A stretch of DNA of 64,000 bases. It comes from Spartobacteria bacterium (lineage in GTDB: Bacteria; Verrucomicrobiota; Verrucomicrobiia; Chthoniobacterales; UBA6821). The stretch is from NCBI GenBank assembly GCA_947471565.1, contig CANIVT010000001.1:1-64000 (forward strand). Reading direction: 5' to 3'. The translations under genes and the position numbers were made by a program. The notes under the pieces were generated by a model that saw only the letters and a program-made list of their open reading frames with translations, ran no database searches and was not told the origin of the DNA. This document shows positions 46,983 through 55,286 of this stretch, one piece after another. Positions within the stretch are counted from its first letter, which is position 1. The number at the start of each line of letters is the position of its first letter.

Positions 46983-49900
46983 TCAGGCGTGGTGTTCCTG
47001 GAGCGACTTCACCTCCAGCGGCTTCTCGGCGATCGAGCGGATGGCTTGGACGCTGGCGGCGGCGGCGCGGAGCGTGGTCATGATCGGGATGCGGTTGCCT
47101 ACGGCGGTAGCGCGGATCACCACCTCGTCGGCGCGCGGTTGCTTGCCGGCCGGGGTGTTGATGATGAAGTGCATCTCCCCGTTCTTGATCATGTCGACGA
47201 CATTGGGCCGTCCCTGAGCGAGCTTGTTGAGGCGGGTGACGGCGATGTCCTTCTGTTGCAGGAGTGCAGCAGTGCCATCGGTGGCGTGAATGGTGAAACC
47301 GAGATCGGCGAACTCCTTCACGATCGGGACGATCGCCTGCTTGTCGCTGTCCTTGACGCTGACAAAGAGATTTCCCTTCTGGGGAAGCGCCGGGGCGGCG
47401 GCCATCTGAGCCTTGGCATAGGCTCTGGGGAAGTCGGTATCGATTCCCATGACTTCTCCGGTGGATCGCATCTCGGGACCAAGGGTGATGTCGATGCCGG
47501 GGAACTTGATGAAGGGGAAGACGGCTTCCTTGACGCTGAAGTGCTTCGGGATGACTTCCTTGGTGAATCCAAGTTCCTGAAGCGTCTTTCCGGCCATGAT
47601 TTTGGCAGCCATCTTGGCGAGGGGAACCCCGATCGCCTTGCTGACGAAGGGCGACGTTCTCGATGCACGGGGATTGACCTCGAGCACGTAGACATCCTCG
47701 TCCTTGACCGCATATTGGACGTTCATGAGGCCGCGGACGTCGAGTTCCAGGGCCATCGCCTTGGTGGCCGAGCGGATGGACTCGAGCACCTTGGGTGAGA
47801 GAGAAACCGTCGGCAGGACACAGGCGCTATCGCCACTATGGATGCCGGCCTCTTCGATGTGCTCCATGATACCACCGATCACACATTCCTTGCCGTCGGC
47901 GAGGCAGTCGACATCGACCTCGGTGGCGTCCTCGAGGAAGCGGTCGACGAGGATCGGGCGCTCGGGGCTGACCTCGACGGCCGTCCGGATGTAACGGCGG
48001 AGATCCTCCTCGGTGTAGACGATTTCCATGGCGCGTCCTCCCAGCACGAAGGAGGGACGGACGAGCACGGGGTAGCCGACCTTGTTCGCCACGGCGACGG
48101 CCTCTTCCTCGTTGGTCGCGGTGCCGCCGGATGTCTGTCGCAGCTTCAGCTTATCGATCATTGCGGCAAAGTGCTTGCGGTCCTCGGCCATCTCGATGTT
48201 CTTGGGCTGGGTGCCGATGATGGTTACACCGCGTTCCTGCAGGGCGGCGGCGAGGTTCAGCGGGGTCTGGCCGCCGAACTGGACAACGGCGGCGTCACAC
48301 TGCTCGCGCTCGTAGATGTTCAGCACGTCCTCAAGGGTGAGGGGCTCGAAGAAGAGTTTGTCGCTGGTGTCGTAGTCGGTCGAGACGGTCTCGGGGTTCG
48401 AATTGACCATGATGGTCTCGAAGCCTTCCTCCTTCAGCGCGAAGGCGGCATGGACGCAGCAGTAGTCAAACTCGATGCCCTGTCCGATGCGGTTGGGCCC
48501 TCCGCCGAGGATCATCACCTTTTTTTTGGTACCCTTGCGGGTCTCATCCTCGTCGCCGTAGGTGGAGTAGAAGTAGGGGGTCGCTGCCTCGAACTCGGCG
48601 GCACAGGTGTCGACAAGGCGGTAGGTGGGCTCGACGCCGTCGGCCTTCCGCTTGTCGCGGATGGCATCTTCGGTCGTACCGGTGATCTGTGCGAGCTGGC
48701 GGTCGGAGAACCCGAGCTTCTTCGCCCTGCGGAGATCGATCCTGGCGGGATGCTTGCGGAATGCCTGCTCCTCCTCGACGAGTTCCTGAATGTTGTCGAG
48801 GAACCACGGGTCGACCGCGCTGATCTCGTGGATCTTTTTTGCGGTGAAGCCGGCGAGGAAAGCGTGGCGGAGGGTGAAGATCCGCTCGGCATTAGGAATG
48901 CGGAGGAGCTGTTCGATGCGGTCGGTGTCCCACGATCCGTCTTCCTTGCGCGGTTCGAGATCCTTCGGGTCGGAGCCGAGTCCGGCGCGTCCGGTCTCGA
49001 GCGAACGGAGCGCCTTCTGGAGGGCCTGCTTAAAGGTGCGGCCGATCGACATCGCCTCGCCGACGCTCTTCATCTGGCTGGTCAACGTAGGGTCAGCTTT
49101 CGGGAACTTCTCGAAGGTGAAGCGCGGAATCTTGACGACGCAATAGTCGATGGTCGGCTCGAAGCAGGCGGTCGTGGTTCGGGTGATGTCGTTCTTGAGT
49201 TCGTCGAGGCGGTAGCCGACGGCGAGCTTCGCGGCGATCTTAGCGATCGGGTAGCCTGTGGCCTTGGAGGCGAGTGCCGAGGAACGGGAGACACGGGGAT
49301 TCATCTCGATGACGATCTGTCGGCCGGTCTTGGGATCCACGGCGAACTGGATATTCGATCCGCCGGTCTCCACGCCGATTGCCCGGATGACGGCGAAGGA
49401 GGCGTCGCGCATCTTCTGATACTCGACATCGGTCAGCGTCTGGATCGGGGCGACGGTGATCGAATCGCCCGTGTGAACACCCATCGGGTCTAGGTTCTCG
49501 ATGGAACAGACAACGATGCAGTTATCGGCCTTGTCACGGATGACCTCCATCTCGAATTCTTTCCACCCGAGGAGCGATTCCTCGATAAGGACCTCGGTCG
49601 TGGGGGACATGTCGAGGCCGCGCCGGGCGATGGTCTCGAGTTCCTCGCGGTTATAGGCGATGCCGCCTCCCGCACCGCCGAGGGTGAAAGCGGGACGGAT
49701 AATGAGCGGATAGCGCCCGATCTTTTTGGCGATCTCGAAGACCTCGTCGATCGTGTGGGCGGCTCCGGACTCGGCAACTTCCAGACCGATCTCAATCATG
49801 ATCTCCTTGAAGAGTGTGCGGTCCTCCCCGCGCTTGATCGCCTCGGCATTGGCGCCGATGAGGCGGACCTTGTGCTTCTCGAGAACGCCGGAGTGGACAA

Positions 49901-50204
49901 GTTCCATGGCGGCGTTGAGCGCCGTCTGGCCGCCGAGGGTCGGCAGCAGAGCATCGGGCTTCTCCCGTTCGATGATCTTCTCGATGATCGCCGGGGTGAT
50001 CGGCTCGATGTAGGTCCGACCCGCGAACTCCGGGTCGGTCATGATGGTGGCCGGATTGGAGTTCACCAGCACCACGTCGTAGCCCTCCTCCGCGAGGGAC
50101 TTGCATGCCTGCACGCCGGAGTAGTCAAACTCGCATCCCTGGCCGATCACGATGGGGCCGGCGCCGATGAGGAGGATTTTCTTGATCGAGGTGTCTTTGG
50201 GCAT
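46983..50204 (-). CDS. carB: Carbamoyl-phosphate synthase large subunit
   Basis: Makes carbamoyl phosphate for pyrimidine and arginine synthesis. The 1073-residue protein has two homologous ATP-grasp halves ([21 protein letters not shown] and [21 protein letters not shown]), each with glycine-rich ATP sites ([24 protein letters not shown]) and metal-binding glutamates ([36 protein letters not shown]). An MGS-like allosteric domain follows after about 940. ATG 50204 is the usual start MPKDTSIKK. The small subunit carA is not in the window. Divergent from the leuA leader, with about 185 bp between. Confidence 0.97.
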   Translation of the reverse strand: MPKDTSIKKILLIGAGPIVIGQGCEFDYSGVQACKSLAEEGYDVVLVNSNPATIMTDPEFAGRTYIEPITPAIIEKIIEREKPDALLPTLGGQTALNAAMELVHSGVLEKHKVRLIGANAEAIKRGEDRTLFKEIMIEIGLEVAESGAAHTIDEVFEIAKKIGRYPLIIRPAFTLGGAGGGIAYNREELETIARRGLDMSPTTEVLIEESLLGWKEFEMEVIRDKADNCIVVCSIENLDPMGVHTGDSITVAPIQTLTDVEYQKMRDASFAVIRAIGVETGGSNIQFAVDPKTGRQIVIEMNPRVSRSSALASKATGYPIAKIAAKLAVGYRLDELKNDITRTTTACFEPTIDYCVVKIPRFTFEKFPKADPTLTSQMKSVGEAMSIGRTFKQALQKALRSLETGRAGLGSDPKDLEPRKEDGSWDTDRIEQLLRIPNAERIFTLRHAFLAGFTAKKIHEISAVDPWFLDNIQELVEEEQAFRKHPARIDLRRAKKLGFSDRQLAQITGTTEDAIRDKRKADGVEPTYRLVDTCAAEFEAATPYFYSTYGDEDETRKGTKKKVMILGGGPNRIGQGIEFDYCCVHAAFALKEEGFETIMVNSNPETVSTDYDTSDKLFFEPLTLEDVLNIYEREQCDAAVVQFGGQTPLNLAAALQERGVTIIGTQPKNIEMAEDRKHFAAMIDKLKLRQTSGGTATNEEEAVAVANKVGYPVLVRPSFVLGGRAMEIVYTEEDLRRYIRTAVEVSPERPILVDRFLEDATEVDVDCLADGKECVIGGIMEHIEEAGIHSGDSACVLPTVSLSPKVLESIRSATKAMALELDVRGLMNVQYAVKDEDVYVLEVNPRASRTSPFVSKAIGVPLAKMAAKIMAGKTLQELGFTKEVIPKHFSVKEAVFPFIKFPGIDITLGPEMRSTGEVMGIDTDFPRAYAKAQMAAAPALPQKGNLFVSVKDSDKQAIVPIVKEFADLGFTIHATDGTAALLQQKDIAVTRLNKLAQGRPNVVDMIKNGEMHFIINTPAGKQPRADEVVIRATAVGNRIPIMTTLRAAAASVQAIRSIAEKPLEVKSLQEHHA

Positions 50205-50388
50205 GTCGGTTTCGGAAAAAAGCGTGGAATTGGAAAGTGTCGGACGGAGACCGTGACGGCCAACCATTCAAACCGCCTCCCGTCGGGTGGTCAAACGTGG
50301 AGTCAGGAAATTAGGATTTCGGTGATAAGGATTCAGCACGGACCCTACCCTCCTTGCAAAACATGGCAGCCTGTGAAAGGCTCTCATC

Positions 50389-50472
50389 ATGATTCAGGGC
50401 ATCTCCTCCATCCTGGTTGCCGGCAAAGGCCGCGCATTCCGCGCTGGCGGCCTGCTGCTTCTTGCCCTCTAA
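50389..50472 (+). CDS. Leucine-rich leader peptide for leuA attenuation
   Basis: A 27-residue open frame with ATG at 50389 and stop TAA at 50470-50472, 45 bp before leuA. A purine-rich GAAAGG lies about 8 bp upstream of its ATG. Five of its last six residues are leucine (ending GGLLLLAL), the hallmark of a leu operon leader. It is too short for normal gene finding. Ribosome stalling at the Leu codons (50452-50463, 50467-50469) would sense charged tRNA-Leu. Confidence 0.72.
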   Translation: MIQGISSILVAGKGRAFRAGGLLLLAL

Positions 50473-50510
50473 TTTTCTTGGAGCGGCCCTTGATCCGGTC
50501 GTTCCGGATC
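50428..50510 (+). promoter_or_regulatory. Alternative hairpins of a putative leu attenuator
   Basis: GGCCGC at 50428-50433 can pair either with GCGGCC at 50447-50452, just before the Leu codons, or with a second GCGGCC at 50483-50488. Downstream, GATCCGG (50492-50498) and CCGGATC (50504-50510) form a stem followed by CTTTCC, a weak terminator. Mutually exclusive pairing and the Leu codons fit classical attenuation, though the T-run is poor and the stem ends 7 bp before the leuA ATG, so it could act on translation instead. Confidence 0.55.
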
Positions 50511-50517
50511 CTTTCCT

Positions 50518-52071
50518 ATGAATAACGACCGAGTTCTCATCTTCGACACCACCCTGCGCGACGGCGAGCAGTGCCCTGGTGCCTCCATGAATCTGCGCGA
50601 GAAGCTGGAGATCGCCCGGCAGTTGGCCCGCCTCAAGGTTGATATCATCGAGGCAGGATTTCCCGTCATTAGTGATGGTGATTTCGAGGCCGTGCATACG
50701 ATTGCCTCGGAAGTGAAGGGGCCTGTTATTTGCGGTCTGGCCCGATGTGTGCCCAAGGATATCGAGGCTGCCGGAAAGGCGCTCCTGCCCGCTGGGAACA
50801 AGGGTCGCATCCATGTCTTCCTCGCCACCTCCAAGATCCACCGCGAGCACAAACTCAAGAAAGCCAACGAGGAGATCCTGCGCTTGGCCGCGGAAGGGGT
50901 GCGTCAGGCCAAGTCCTTCACCGCTGATGTGGAGTTCTCACCTGAGGATGCCTCCCGTACCGAGCCGGAGTTTCTGGCAGAGGTTGTGCAGGCTGCAATC
51001 GAGGCTGGCGCCACCACGGTCAATATCCCCGACACCGTCGGCTACGCGATGCCCGGTCAGTACGCCGACCTGATCACCTACCTGCGCAACCATGTCCGAG
51101 ACATCGCCAAGGCGGTGATCAGTGTCCATTGCCATGACGATCTCGGCATGGCCGTGGCGAATTCTCTCGCGGCCGTGCAGGCTGGTGCCCGACAAGTCGA
51201 AGGGACATTCAATGGTATCGGCGAGCGTGCCGGCAACGCGGCGCTCGAGGAGGTCGTCATGGCGATCAAGACCCGTCCCGATGTCTATGCTGGACTTTCC
51301 ACGGGGATCGAGACCCGCGAGATCCTCAAGACCTCCCGGCTCATCAGTCGCTTGAGTGGCCTGCAGGTCGCCCGCAGCAAGGCTATCATCGGAGAAAATG
51401 CCTTTGCTCATGGTTCCGGAATCCACCAGGACGGCATCCTCAAGATGCGTGAGACCTATGAGATCATGGATCCTGTCGAGGTGGGCTGGGGTGGCACGGA
51501 ACTTCCGCTGACCAAGCATAGCGGTCGCCATGCCATGGTGGTGCGTCTGGAGCACCTTGGCTTCCATCTCACCGAGGAAGAGATCGCCTCCGTCTTTGCC
51601 CGCTTCAAGGAATTGGGCGACAAGAAGAAGTTCGTCTACGACGACGATCTGGTCGCCTTGGCTGGGGATTCCGTTGCAGGGGATGCGGGTGCCTATGCTC
51701 TACAGTCGCTCCAGGTGGTCTGTGGTGGAAGTTCCGTCCCCACGGCCGATGTCATCCTCTCGCACCATGGGAAGACCGTCTCGGTCACGAGTCCCGGTAA
51801 CGGCGCTGTCGATGCCGCCATGAAGGCGATCGACAAGATCACGGGTAAGACAGGTCATCTGGCCGTCTATCTTGTGGAGGCTGTCACCGAGGGACAGGAC
51901 GCCTTGGGTGAGGTGACTCTCAAGGTCGATTTTGGTGACGGTATCCTCATCACCGGCAAGGGTGCTTCCACTGACGTGATCGAGGCCTCCGCCCGTGCTT
52001 ATGTGAATGCCATCAACCGCGCCCTGCTCATGCAGCAACCCAAGCCCGGCATCACTAAGCCGATGGTTTGA
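50518..52071 (+). CDS. leuA: 2-isopropylmalate synthase
   Basis: First committed step of leucine synthesis: acetyl-CoA plus 2-oxoisovalerate. The 517-residue protein starts with the HMGL-like barrel motif [17 protein letters not shown], has the metal-binding [14 protein letters not shown] and GAGxxxG-type [18 protein letters not shown]. The C-terminal regulatory LeuA dimer domain (about 390-510) binds leucine for feedback inhibition. leuC and leuD lie 37 kb away on the other strand; leuB is absent from the window. Expression is likely controlled by the leader peptide just upstream. Confidence 0.96.
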   Translation: MNNDRVLIFDTTLRDGEQCPGASMNLREKLEIARQLARLKVDIIEAGFPVISDGDFEAVHTIASEVKGPVICGLARCVPKDIEAAGKALLPAGNKGRIHVFLATSKIHREHKLKKANEEILRLAAEGVRQAKSFTADVEFSPEDASRTEPEFLAEVVQAAIEAGATTVNIPDTVGYAMPGQYADLITYLRNHVRDIAKAVISVHCHDDLGMAVANSLAAVQAGARQVEGTFNGIGERAGNAALEEVVMAIKTRPDVYAGLSTGIETREILKTSRLISRLSGLQVARSKAIIGENAFAHGSGIHQDGILKMRETYEIMDPVEVGWGGTELPLTKHSGRHAMVVRLEHLGFHLTEEEIASVFARFKELGDKKKFVYDDDLVALAGDSVAGDAGAYALQSLQVVCGGSSVPTADVILSHHGKTVSVTSPGNGAVDAAMKAIDKITGKTGHLAVYLVEAVTEGQDALGEVTLKVDFGDGILITGKGASTDVIEASARAYVNAINRALLMQQPKPGITKPMV

Positions 52072-52151
52072 GAAATTGAAAATCTGAAATCTGAATAAGA
52101 ATCTTTCGAAAGACTCCATCACCCATTCCCGATTACCCATCACCCAATCAT
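52072..52151. repeat. Low-complexity repeat between leuA and lemA
   Basis: Left part 52072-52101 has AAATCTGAAATCTGAA direct units. A 12-bp perfect palindrome TCTTTCGAAAGA is at 52102-52113. The right part from 52116 to about 52151 has CATCACCCATT/ACCCATCACCC units. The two sides are different units, unlike the inverted-arm elements elsewhere. It fills the 81-bp gap up to the lemA start. Confidence 0.5.
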
Positions 52152-52152
52152 C

Positions 52153-52767
52153 ATGAACAAAACCCTCCTTATCGTCCTTGGTGTCCTCGTCGTCATCATC
52201 CTGGCCGCCATCTCCAGCTACAACGGGCTGATCGGCTCCGCGCAAGCAGTCGATGCCTCGTGGGCCCAGGTCCAGAATGTCTACCAACGCCGTGCCGACC
52301 TGATCCCGAACCTTGTCCAGACCGTGCAGGGAGCGGCTAACTTTGAGAAATCGACGATCGTTCAGGTCACCGAGGCCCGTGCCTCCGTCGGCAAGGTGCA
52401 GATCAATCAGAACCAGGCACCAGCCGATGCCGCCCAACTCGCCCAGTATCAACAGGCGCAGGGTCAGCTTGGCACGGCGCTCTCCCGTCTCCTCGTCGTG
52501 GCGGAGAACTATCCGGATCTCAAGGCATCAGCCAATTTCCGTGACCTGCAGGCCCAGCTTGAGGGAACCGAGAACCGCATCACCGTGGAGAGAGGGCGAT
52601 TCAACGCCGCCGTGCAGGAATACAACACGAAGATCAAGACCCTTCCGACCGTCTTCTTTGCTGGCTTCCTCGGCTTCCAGCCCAAGCCTTACTTTCAGTC
52701 GATGGCGGGTGCCGAGACCGCTCCCGCCGTGAAGTTCGACTTCAGTGCTGCTCCGGCAGCCAAGTAA
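52153..52767 (+). CDS. lemA: LemA-family membrane protein
   Basis: A 204-residue protein with one N-terminal signal anchor (about residues 5-22, LLIVLGVLVVIILAAI) and a long helical bundle exposed outside the membrane. Recognised by WAQVQNVYQRRADLIPNLVQ, VTEARASVGK and ENYPDLKASANFRDLQAQLE. Its function is not established. It is typically followed, as here after 20 bp, by a TPM-domain protein, so the two probably act together at the envelope. Confidence 0.94.
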   Translation: MNKTLLIVLGVLVVIILAAISSYNGLIGSAQAVDASWAQVQNVYQRRADLIPNLVQTVQGAANFEKSTIVQVTEARASVGKVQINQNQAPADAAQLAQYQQAQGQLGTALSRLLVVAENYPDLKASANFRDLQAQLEGTENRITVERGRFNAAVQEYNTKIKTLPTVFFAGFLGFQPKPYFQSMAGAETAPAVKFDFSAAPAAK

Positions 52768-52787
52768 GAAGGTTTTCACGAACCGCC

Positions 52788-53558
52788 ATGCGCCGATTGC
52801 TGCTCCTTCTTCTCCTTGGAGTGGGGCTGTCGGCCGGGTACCCCGCTAGGGCCGCCGAAACGCTCCCCCCGCCTCCTTCCCAATATGTCACCGACACGAC
52901 GGGTGACATTCCGGTGCCGTTAGTCGCACAACTCAACCGGCGTCTGGCCGATTTCGAGCGGCAGACCTCCAACCAGATCGTGGCGGTGGTCTCGCGCTCA
53001 CTTCCGGCTGGAACAACCCAGGAGGAGTACGCCCAGAGCCTCTACCACGCCTGGAAGATCGGCTCAAAAAAGAACTCCAACGGGGTCCTGATCCTGATGT
53101 TCATCAATGATAAAAAGGCATGGATCCAGACTGGATATGGACTGGAAGGAGCCCTCCCAGATGTCACGTGCAATCGCATTGTGAGGGAACAAATGTCACC
53201 GGCTTTCCGATCCGGAAACTACGGGGGAGCACTTGCTGCGAGTATCAATGCAGTAATGCAGGCAACCAAAGGAGAATACAAGGGGTCCGGGCAAGCAGCG
53301 AAACATCCCGCGACCTTCAAGGATTTTCTCTTCTCTCCGCTGGGCTTTTTCCTCTTTGTGTTCGTGCTTTTGATGATCGTGAGCAGGAGTCGGCGTGACC
53401 TCGGTCCCGGGGGAGTGAATCCCGGTGCGGCCGCTGCGACGGGATTCTTCATCGGAGGGCTCGGAGGATGGGGAGGTGGTTCCGGCGGCGGTGACTCTGG
53501 CGGATTTTCTGGTGGCGGGGGTGATAGCGGTGGAGGCGGGGGTGGCGGAGATTTGTAA
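52788..53558 (+). CDS. TPM-domain (YgcG-like) membrane protein
   Basis: A 256-residue protein with a signal peptide (about 1-22). A TPM domain follows (about 30-155; VTDTTGDIPVPLVAQLNRRL, SNGVLILMFINDKKAWIQTG, ALPDVTCNRIVREQMSP). One transmembrane helix lies at about 185-203 (FFLFVFVLLMIVSRS), and the tail is extreme Gly/Ser-rich, ending GGGGGGGDL. The TPM domain faces the periplasm. TPM proteins are linked in other systems to photosystem repair or acid phosphatase activity; the role here is unknown. Pairs with lemA. Confidence 0.88.
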   Translation: MRRLLLLLLLGVGLSAGYPARAAETLPPPPSQYVTDTTGDIPVPLVAQLNRRLADFERQTSNQIVAVVSRSLPAGTTQEEYAQSLYHAWKIGSKKNSNGVLILMFINDKKAWIQTGYGLEGALPDVTCNRIVREQMSPAFRSGNYGGALAASINAVMQATKGEYKGSGQAAKHPATFKDFLFSPLGFFLFVFVLLMIVSRSRRDLGPGGVNPGAAAATGFFIGGLGGWGGGSGGGDSGGFSGGGGDSGGGGGGGDL

Positions 53559-53598
53559 CAATGCACCTCACGGAAGCGCAGCGGAGGCTGGCAATGCC

Positions 53599-54327
53599 AT
53601 GAAGAAGGTTTTTCTCAAATCGAAGAAGTGGGAGGAGTATCGCCATCTGATCGGTGGACTCATCCTGCTCACGCTCATTTTTCTTGGATATATCATCCCC
53701 ACCATCATCACGCTCACGATGATGCTGTTCGTCTCCTGGATGGCGATCATCTCTTTTACCGGGTTCCGTACCGCGCTGATTGTTTCGGGCGGGAGTTTCC
53801 TGATCCGATTAGCCCTCTTTGCCTTGGATAAGGGCAAAATGGTAGGGGGATTTTCCACGGGGTGGATGGAGTCGTTGGAGGTCTCCCTCGAGAACTGCGT
53901 GCTTGTTTCGATGGTTTTCGGTGTCGTGATCTGGATCAGGAAAATTCTCCACTCGAAGCGGGCCGGATTCGACGAAGTGCTTGGCGCCATCAATCTCTAC
54001 ATCTGGATCGCGATCATCTACGCCTGCCTTTACAGCATTATATCGCGGAGTGCGCCGGATTCCTTTCATCTCGATGCGCAGTTGGCTTCGGGAACGGACA
54101 TTGAGCAGATCAAGCACAACTTCAACGAAGTCTTCTATTTCAGCTTCATTACGCAGACGACGCTTGGATACGGCGACATTGTCCCGGTGGGGCATCTGGC
54201 CCGCTCGCTCGCGATCTCCCAGGCCATCATCGGGCAGTTCTACGTGGCGGTGGTGCTGGCCTACATTCTTAATCTCTGGATCAGGGATCTTGGTCACCAT
54301 GTCGACAAAGCACAAACTCCCGAATAG
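53599..54327 (+). CDS. Ion-channel family protein with K+ selectivity filter
   Basis: A 242-residue inner-membrane protein. Helices lie at about 17-50, 56-76, 98-115, 130-150 and 203-228. The pore loop ends with TTLGYGDIVP at 187-196, a K+-channel filter (GYGD), preceded by the pore helix region FYFSFITQ. There is no RCK or cyclic-nucleotide domain, so it is likely an ungated or membrane-gated channel of the Ion_trans_2 type. ATG 53599 is chosen because upstream codons in this frame lie in the Gly-rich tail of the preceding gene. It sits between lemA/TPM and pyrophosphatase genes. Confidence 0.82.
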   Translation: MKKVFLKSKKWEEYRHLIGGLILLTLIFLGYIIPTIITLTMMLFVSWMAIISFTGFRTALIVSGGSFLIRLALFALDKGKMVGGFSTGWMESLEVSLENCVLVSMVFGVVIWIRKILHSKRAGFDEVLGAINLYIWIAIIYACLYSIISRSAPDSFHLDAQLASGTDIEQIKHNFNEVFYFSFITQTTLGYGDIVPVGHLARSLAISQAIIGQFYVAVVLAYILNLWIRDLGHHVDKAQTPE

Positions 54328-54415
54328 GTAGCGGGTACCACTTGGCCCGGACCAACAAATCAAGGGGAGACAATAGGTTCGACACGGAACCCATTTTCTC
54401 TACTCTCAAGTTTAT

Positions 54416-54464
54416 CCCCCTTCTTGCTCCACGCCTTGTGGAATCAGGAGGGGGCTTTCATTTT
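54416..54464 (+). terminator. Hairpin between the channel gene and ppa
   Basis: CCCCCTTC (54416-54423) pairs with GGAGGGGG (54447-54454). An inner stem TCCAC/GTGGA at 54428-54442 lies within it, followed by CTTTCATTTT. It can serve as a terminator of the upstream genes, or as a leader structure for ppa, whose ATG lies 18 bp on. Confidence 0.55.
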
Positions 54465-54481
54465 CCAGCAACAAGTTTGCC

Positions 54482-55081
54482 ATGACCAAGATTCCAGACC
54501 CCTACGAGCAGAGTGCCCCCAATATCTGGCATGACGTCACAGCTGGCTCCGAGACCTCGTCGGGTATTGTCCGCTGCATCATCGAGATCCCGATGGGAAG
54601 CTCCAACAAGTACGAATTGGATAAGGAAACCGGACTGTTGAAGCTAGACCGCGTCCTCTACTCCGCCGTCTACTACCCGGCCAACTACGGTTTTATTCCT
54701 CAGACACTTGCTGACGATGGCGATCCGCTCGATGTTCTCGTGCTTGGGGCCGAGCCGGTTTATCCCCTGACACTGGTTACAGCACGGGTGATCGGCCTCA
54801 TGGTCATGAAGGATCAGGACGAACTCGATCACAAGCTTATCGCCGTTCCCTTGGGAGATCCGGAGTTTCATAACTGCAAGGACGTCCACGATCTTCCGGC
54901 TCACCGTTTGGCCGTCATCAAGCGCTTCTTCGAGGACTACAAGATCCTCGAGAACAAGTCCGTGATCGTCGACGACATCCTTCCGGCCAAGGAGGCTCTG
55001 CCTGTTATCGCCGAATCCCTGGAGATCTACAGGACCTGGCGCTCAGGAGGTCAGGTTGTCCTGAATCAGCCGAAGGGCTGA
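54482..55081 (+). CDS. ppa: Soluble inorganic pyrophosphatase, family I
   Basis: Hydrolyses pyrophosphate in the cytoplasm. The 199-residue protein has the family I signature DDGDPLDVLVLG, the N-terminal CIIEIPMGSSNKYELDKETG substrate motif, YPANYGFIPQT and KDQDELDHKLIAVP. Length is slightly above E. coli PPase (176). It lies 205 bp upstream of the membrane pyrophosphatase on the same strand, an uncommon pairing that gives the cell both an energy-wasting and an energy-conserving route for PPi. Confidence 0.95.
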   Translation: MTKIPDPYEQSAPNIWHDVTAGSETSSGIVRCIIEIPMGSSNKYELDKETGLLKLDRVLYSAVYYPANYGFIPQTLADDGDPLDVLVLGAEPVYPLTLVTARVIGLMVMKDQDELDHKLIAVPLGDPEFHNCKDVHDLPAHRLAVIKRFFEDYKILENKSVIVDDILPAKEALPVIAESLEIYRTWRSGGQVVLNQPKG

Positions 55082-55286
55082 TCCTTTGCCTTTCCAGGCG
55101 GGCTCCTTCCGATGGGTTTGGAGCTTAGTATTCAGAGGTCGTCAGTGTGCCGAGATTGCTGGACAAGCCTGTCGATTTGCATTGGATTAATCCCTTCCCA
55201 TGGGAGCCCCCCTTCATGGATGAGACCGTCGGGCAGGTTGCCTGCGTCATTCTGAAGGAAGGGGATTTTGAGGGAACCCACATTCT

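Noticed and set aside
47838-49493. Long plus-strand open frame antisense to carB
   Set aside because: Fully inside a conserved enzyme gene, no family motifs; a codon-bias shadow.
53425-53598. N-terminal extension of the K+ channel into the preceding Gly-rich tail
   Set aside because: The extension is out-of-frame reading of the TPM protein tail and lacks similarity; ATG 53599 gives a clean membrane protein.
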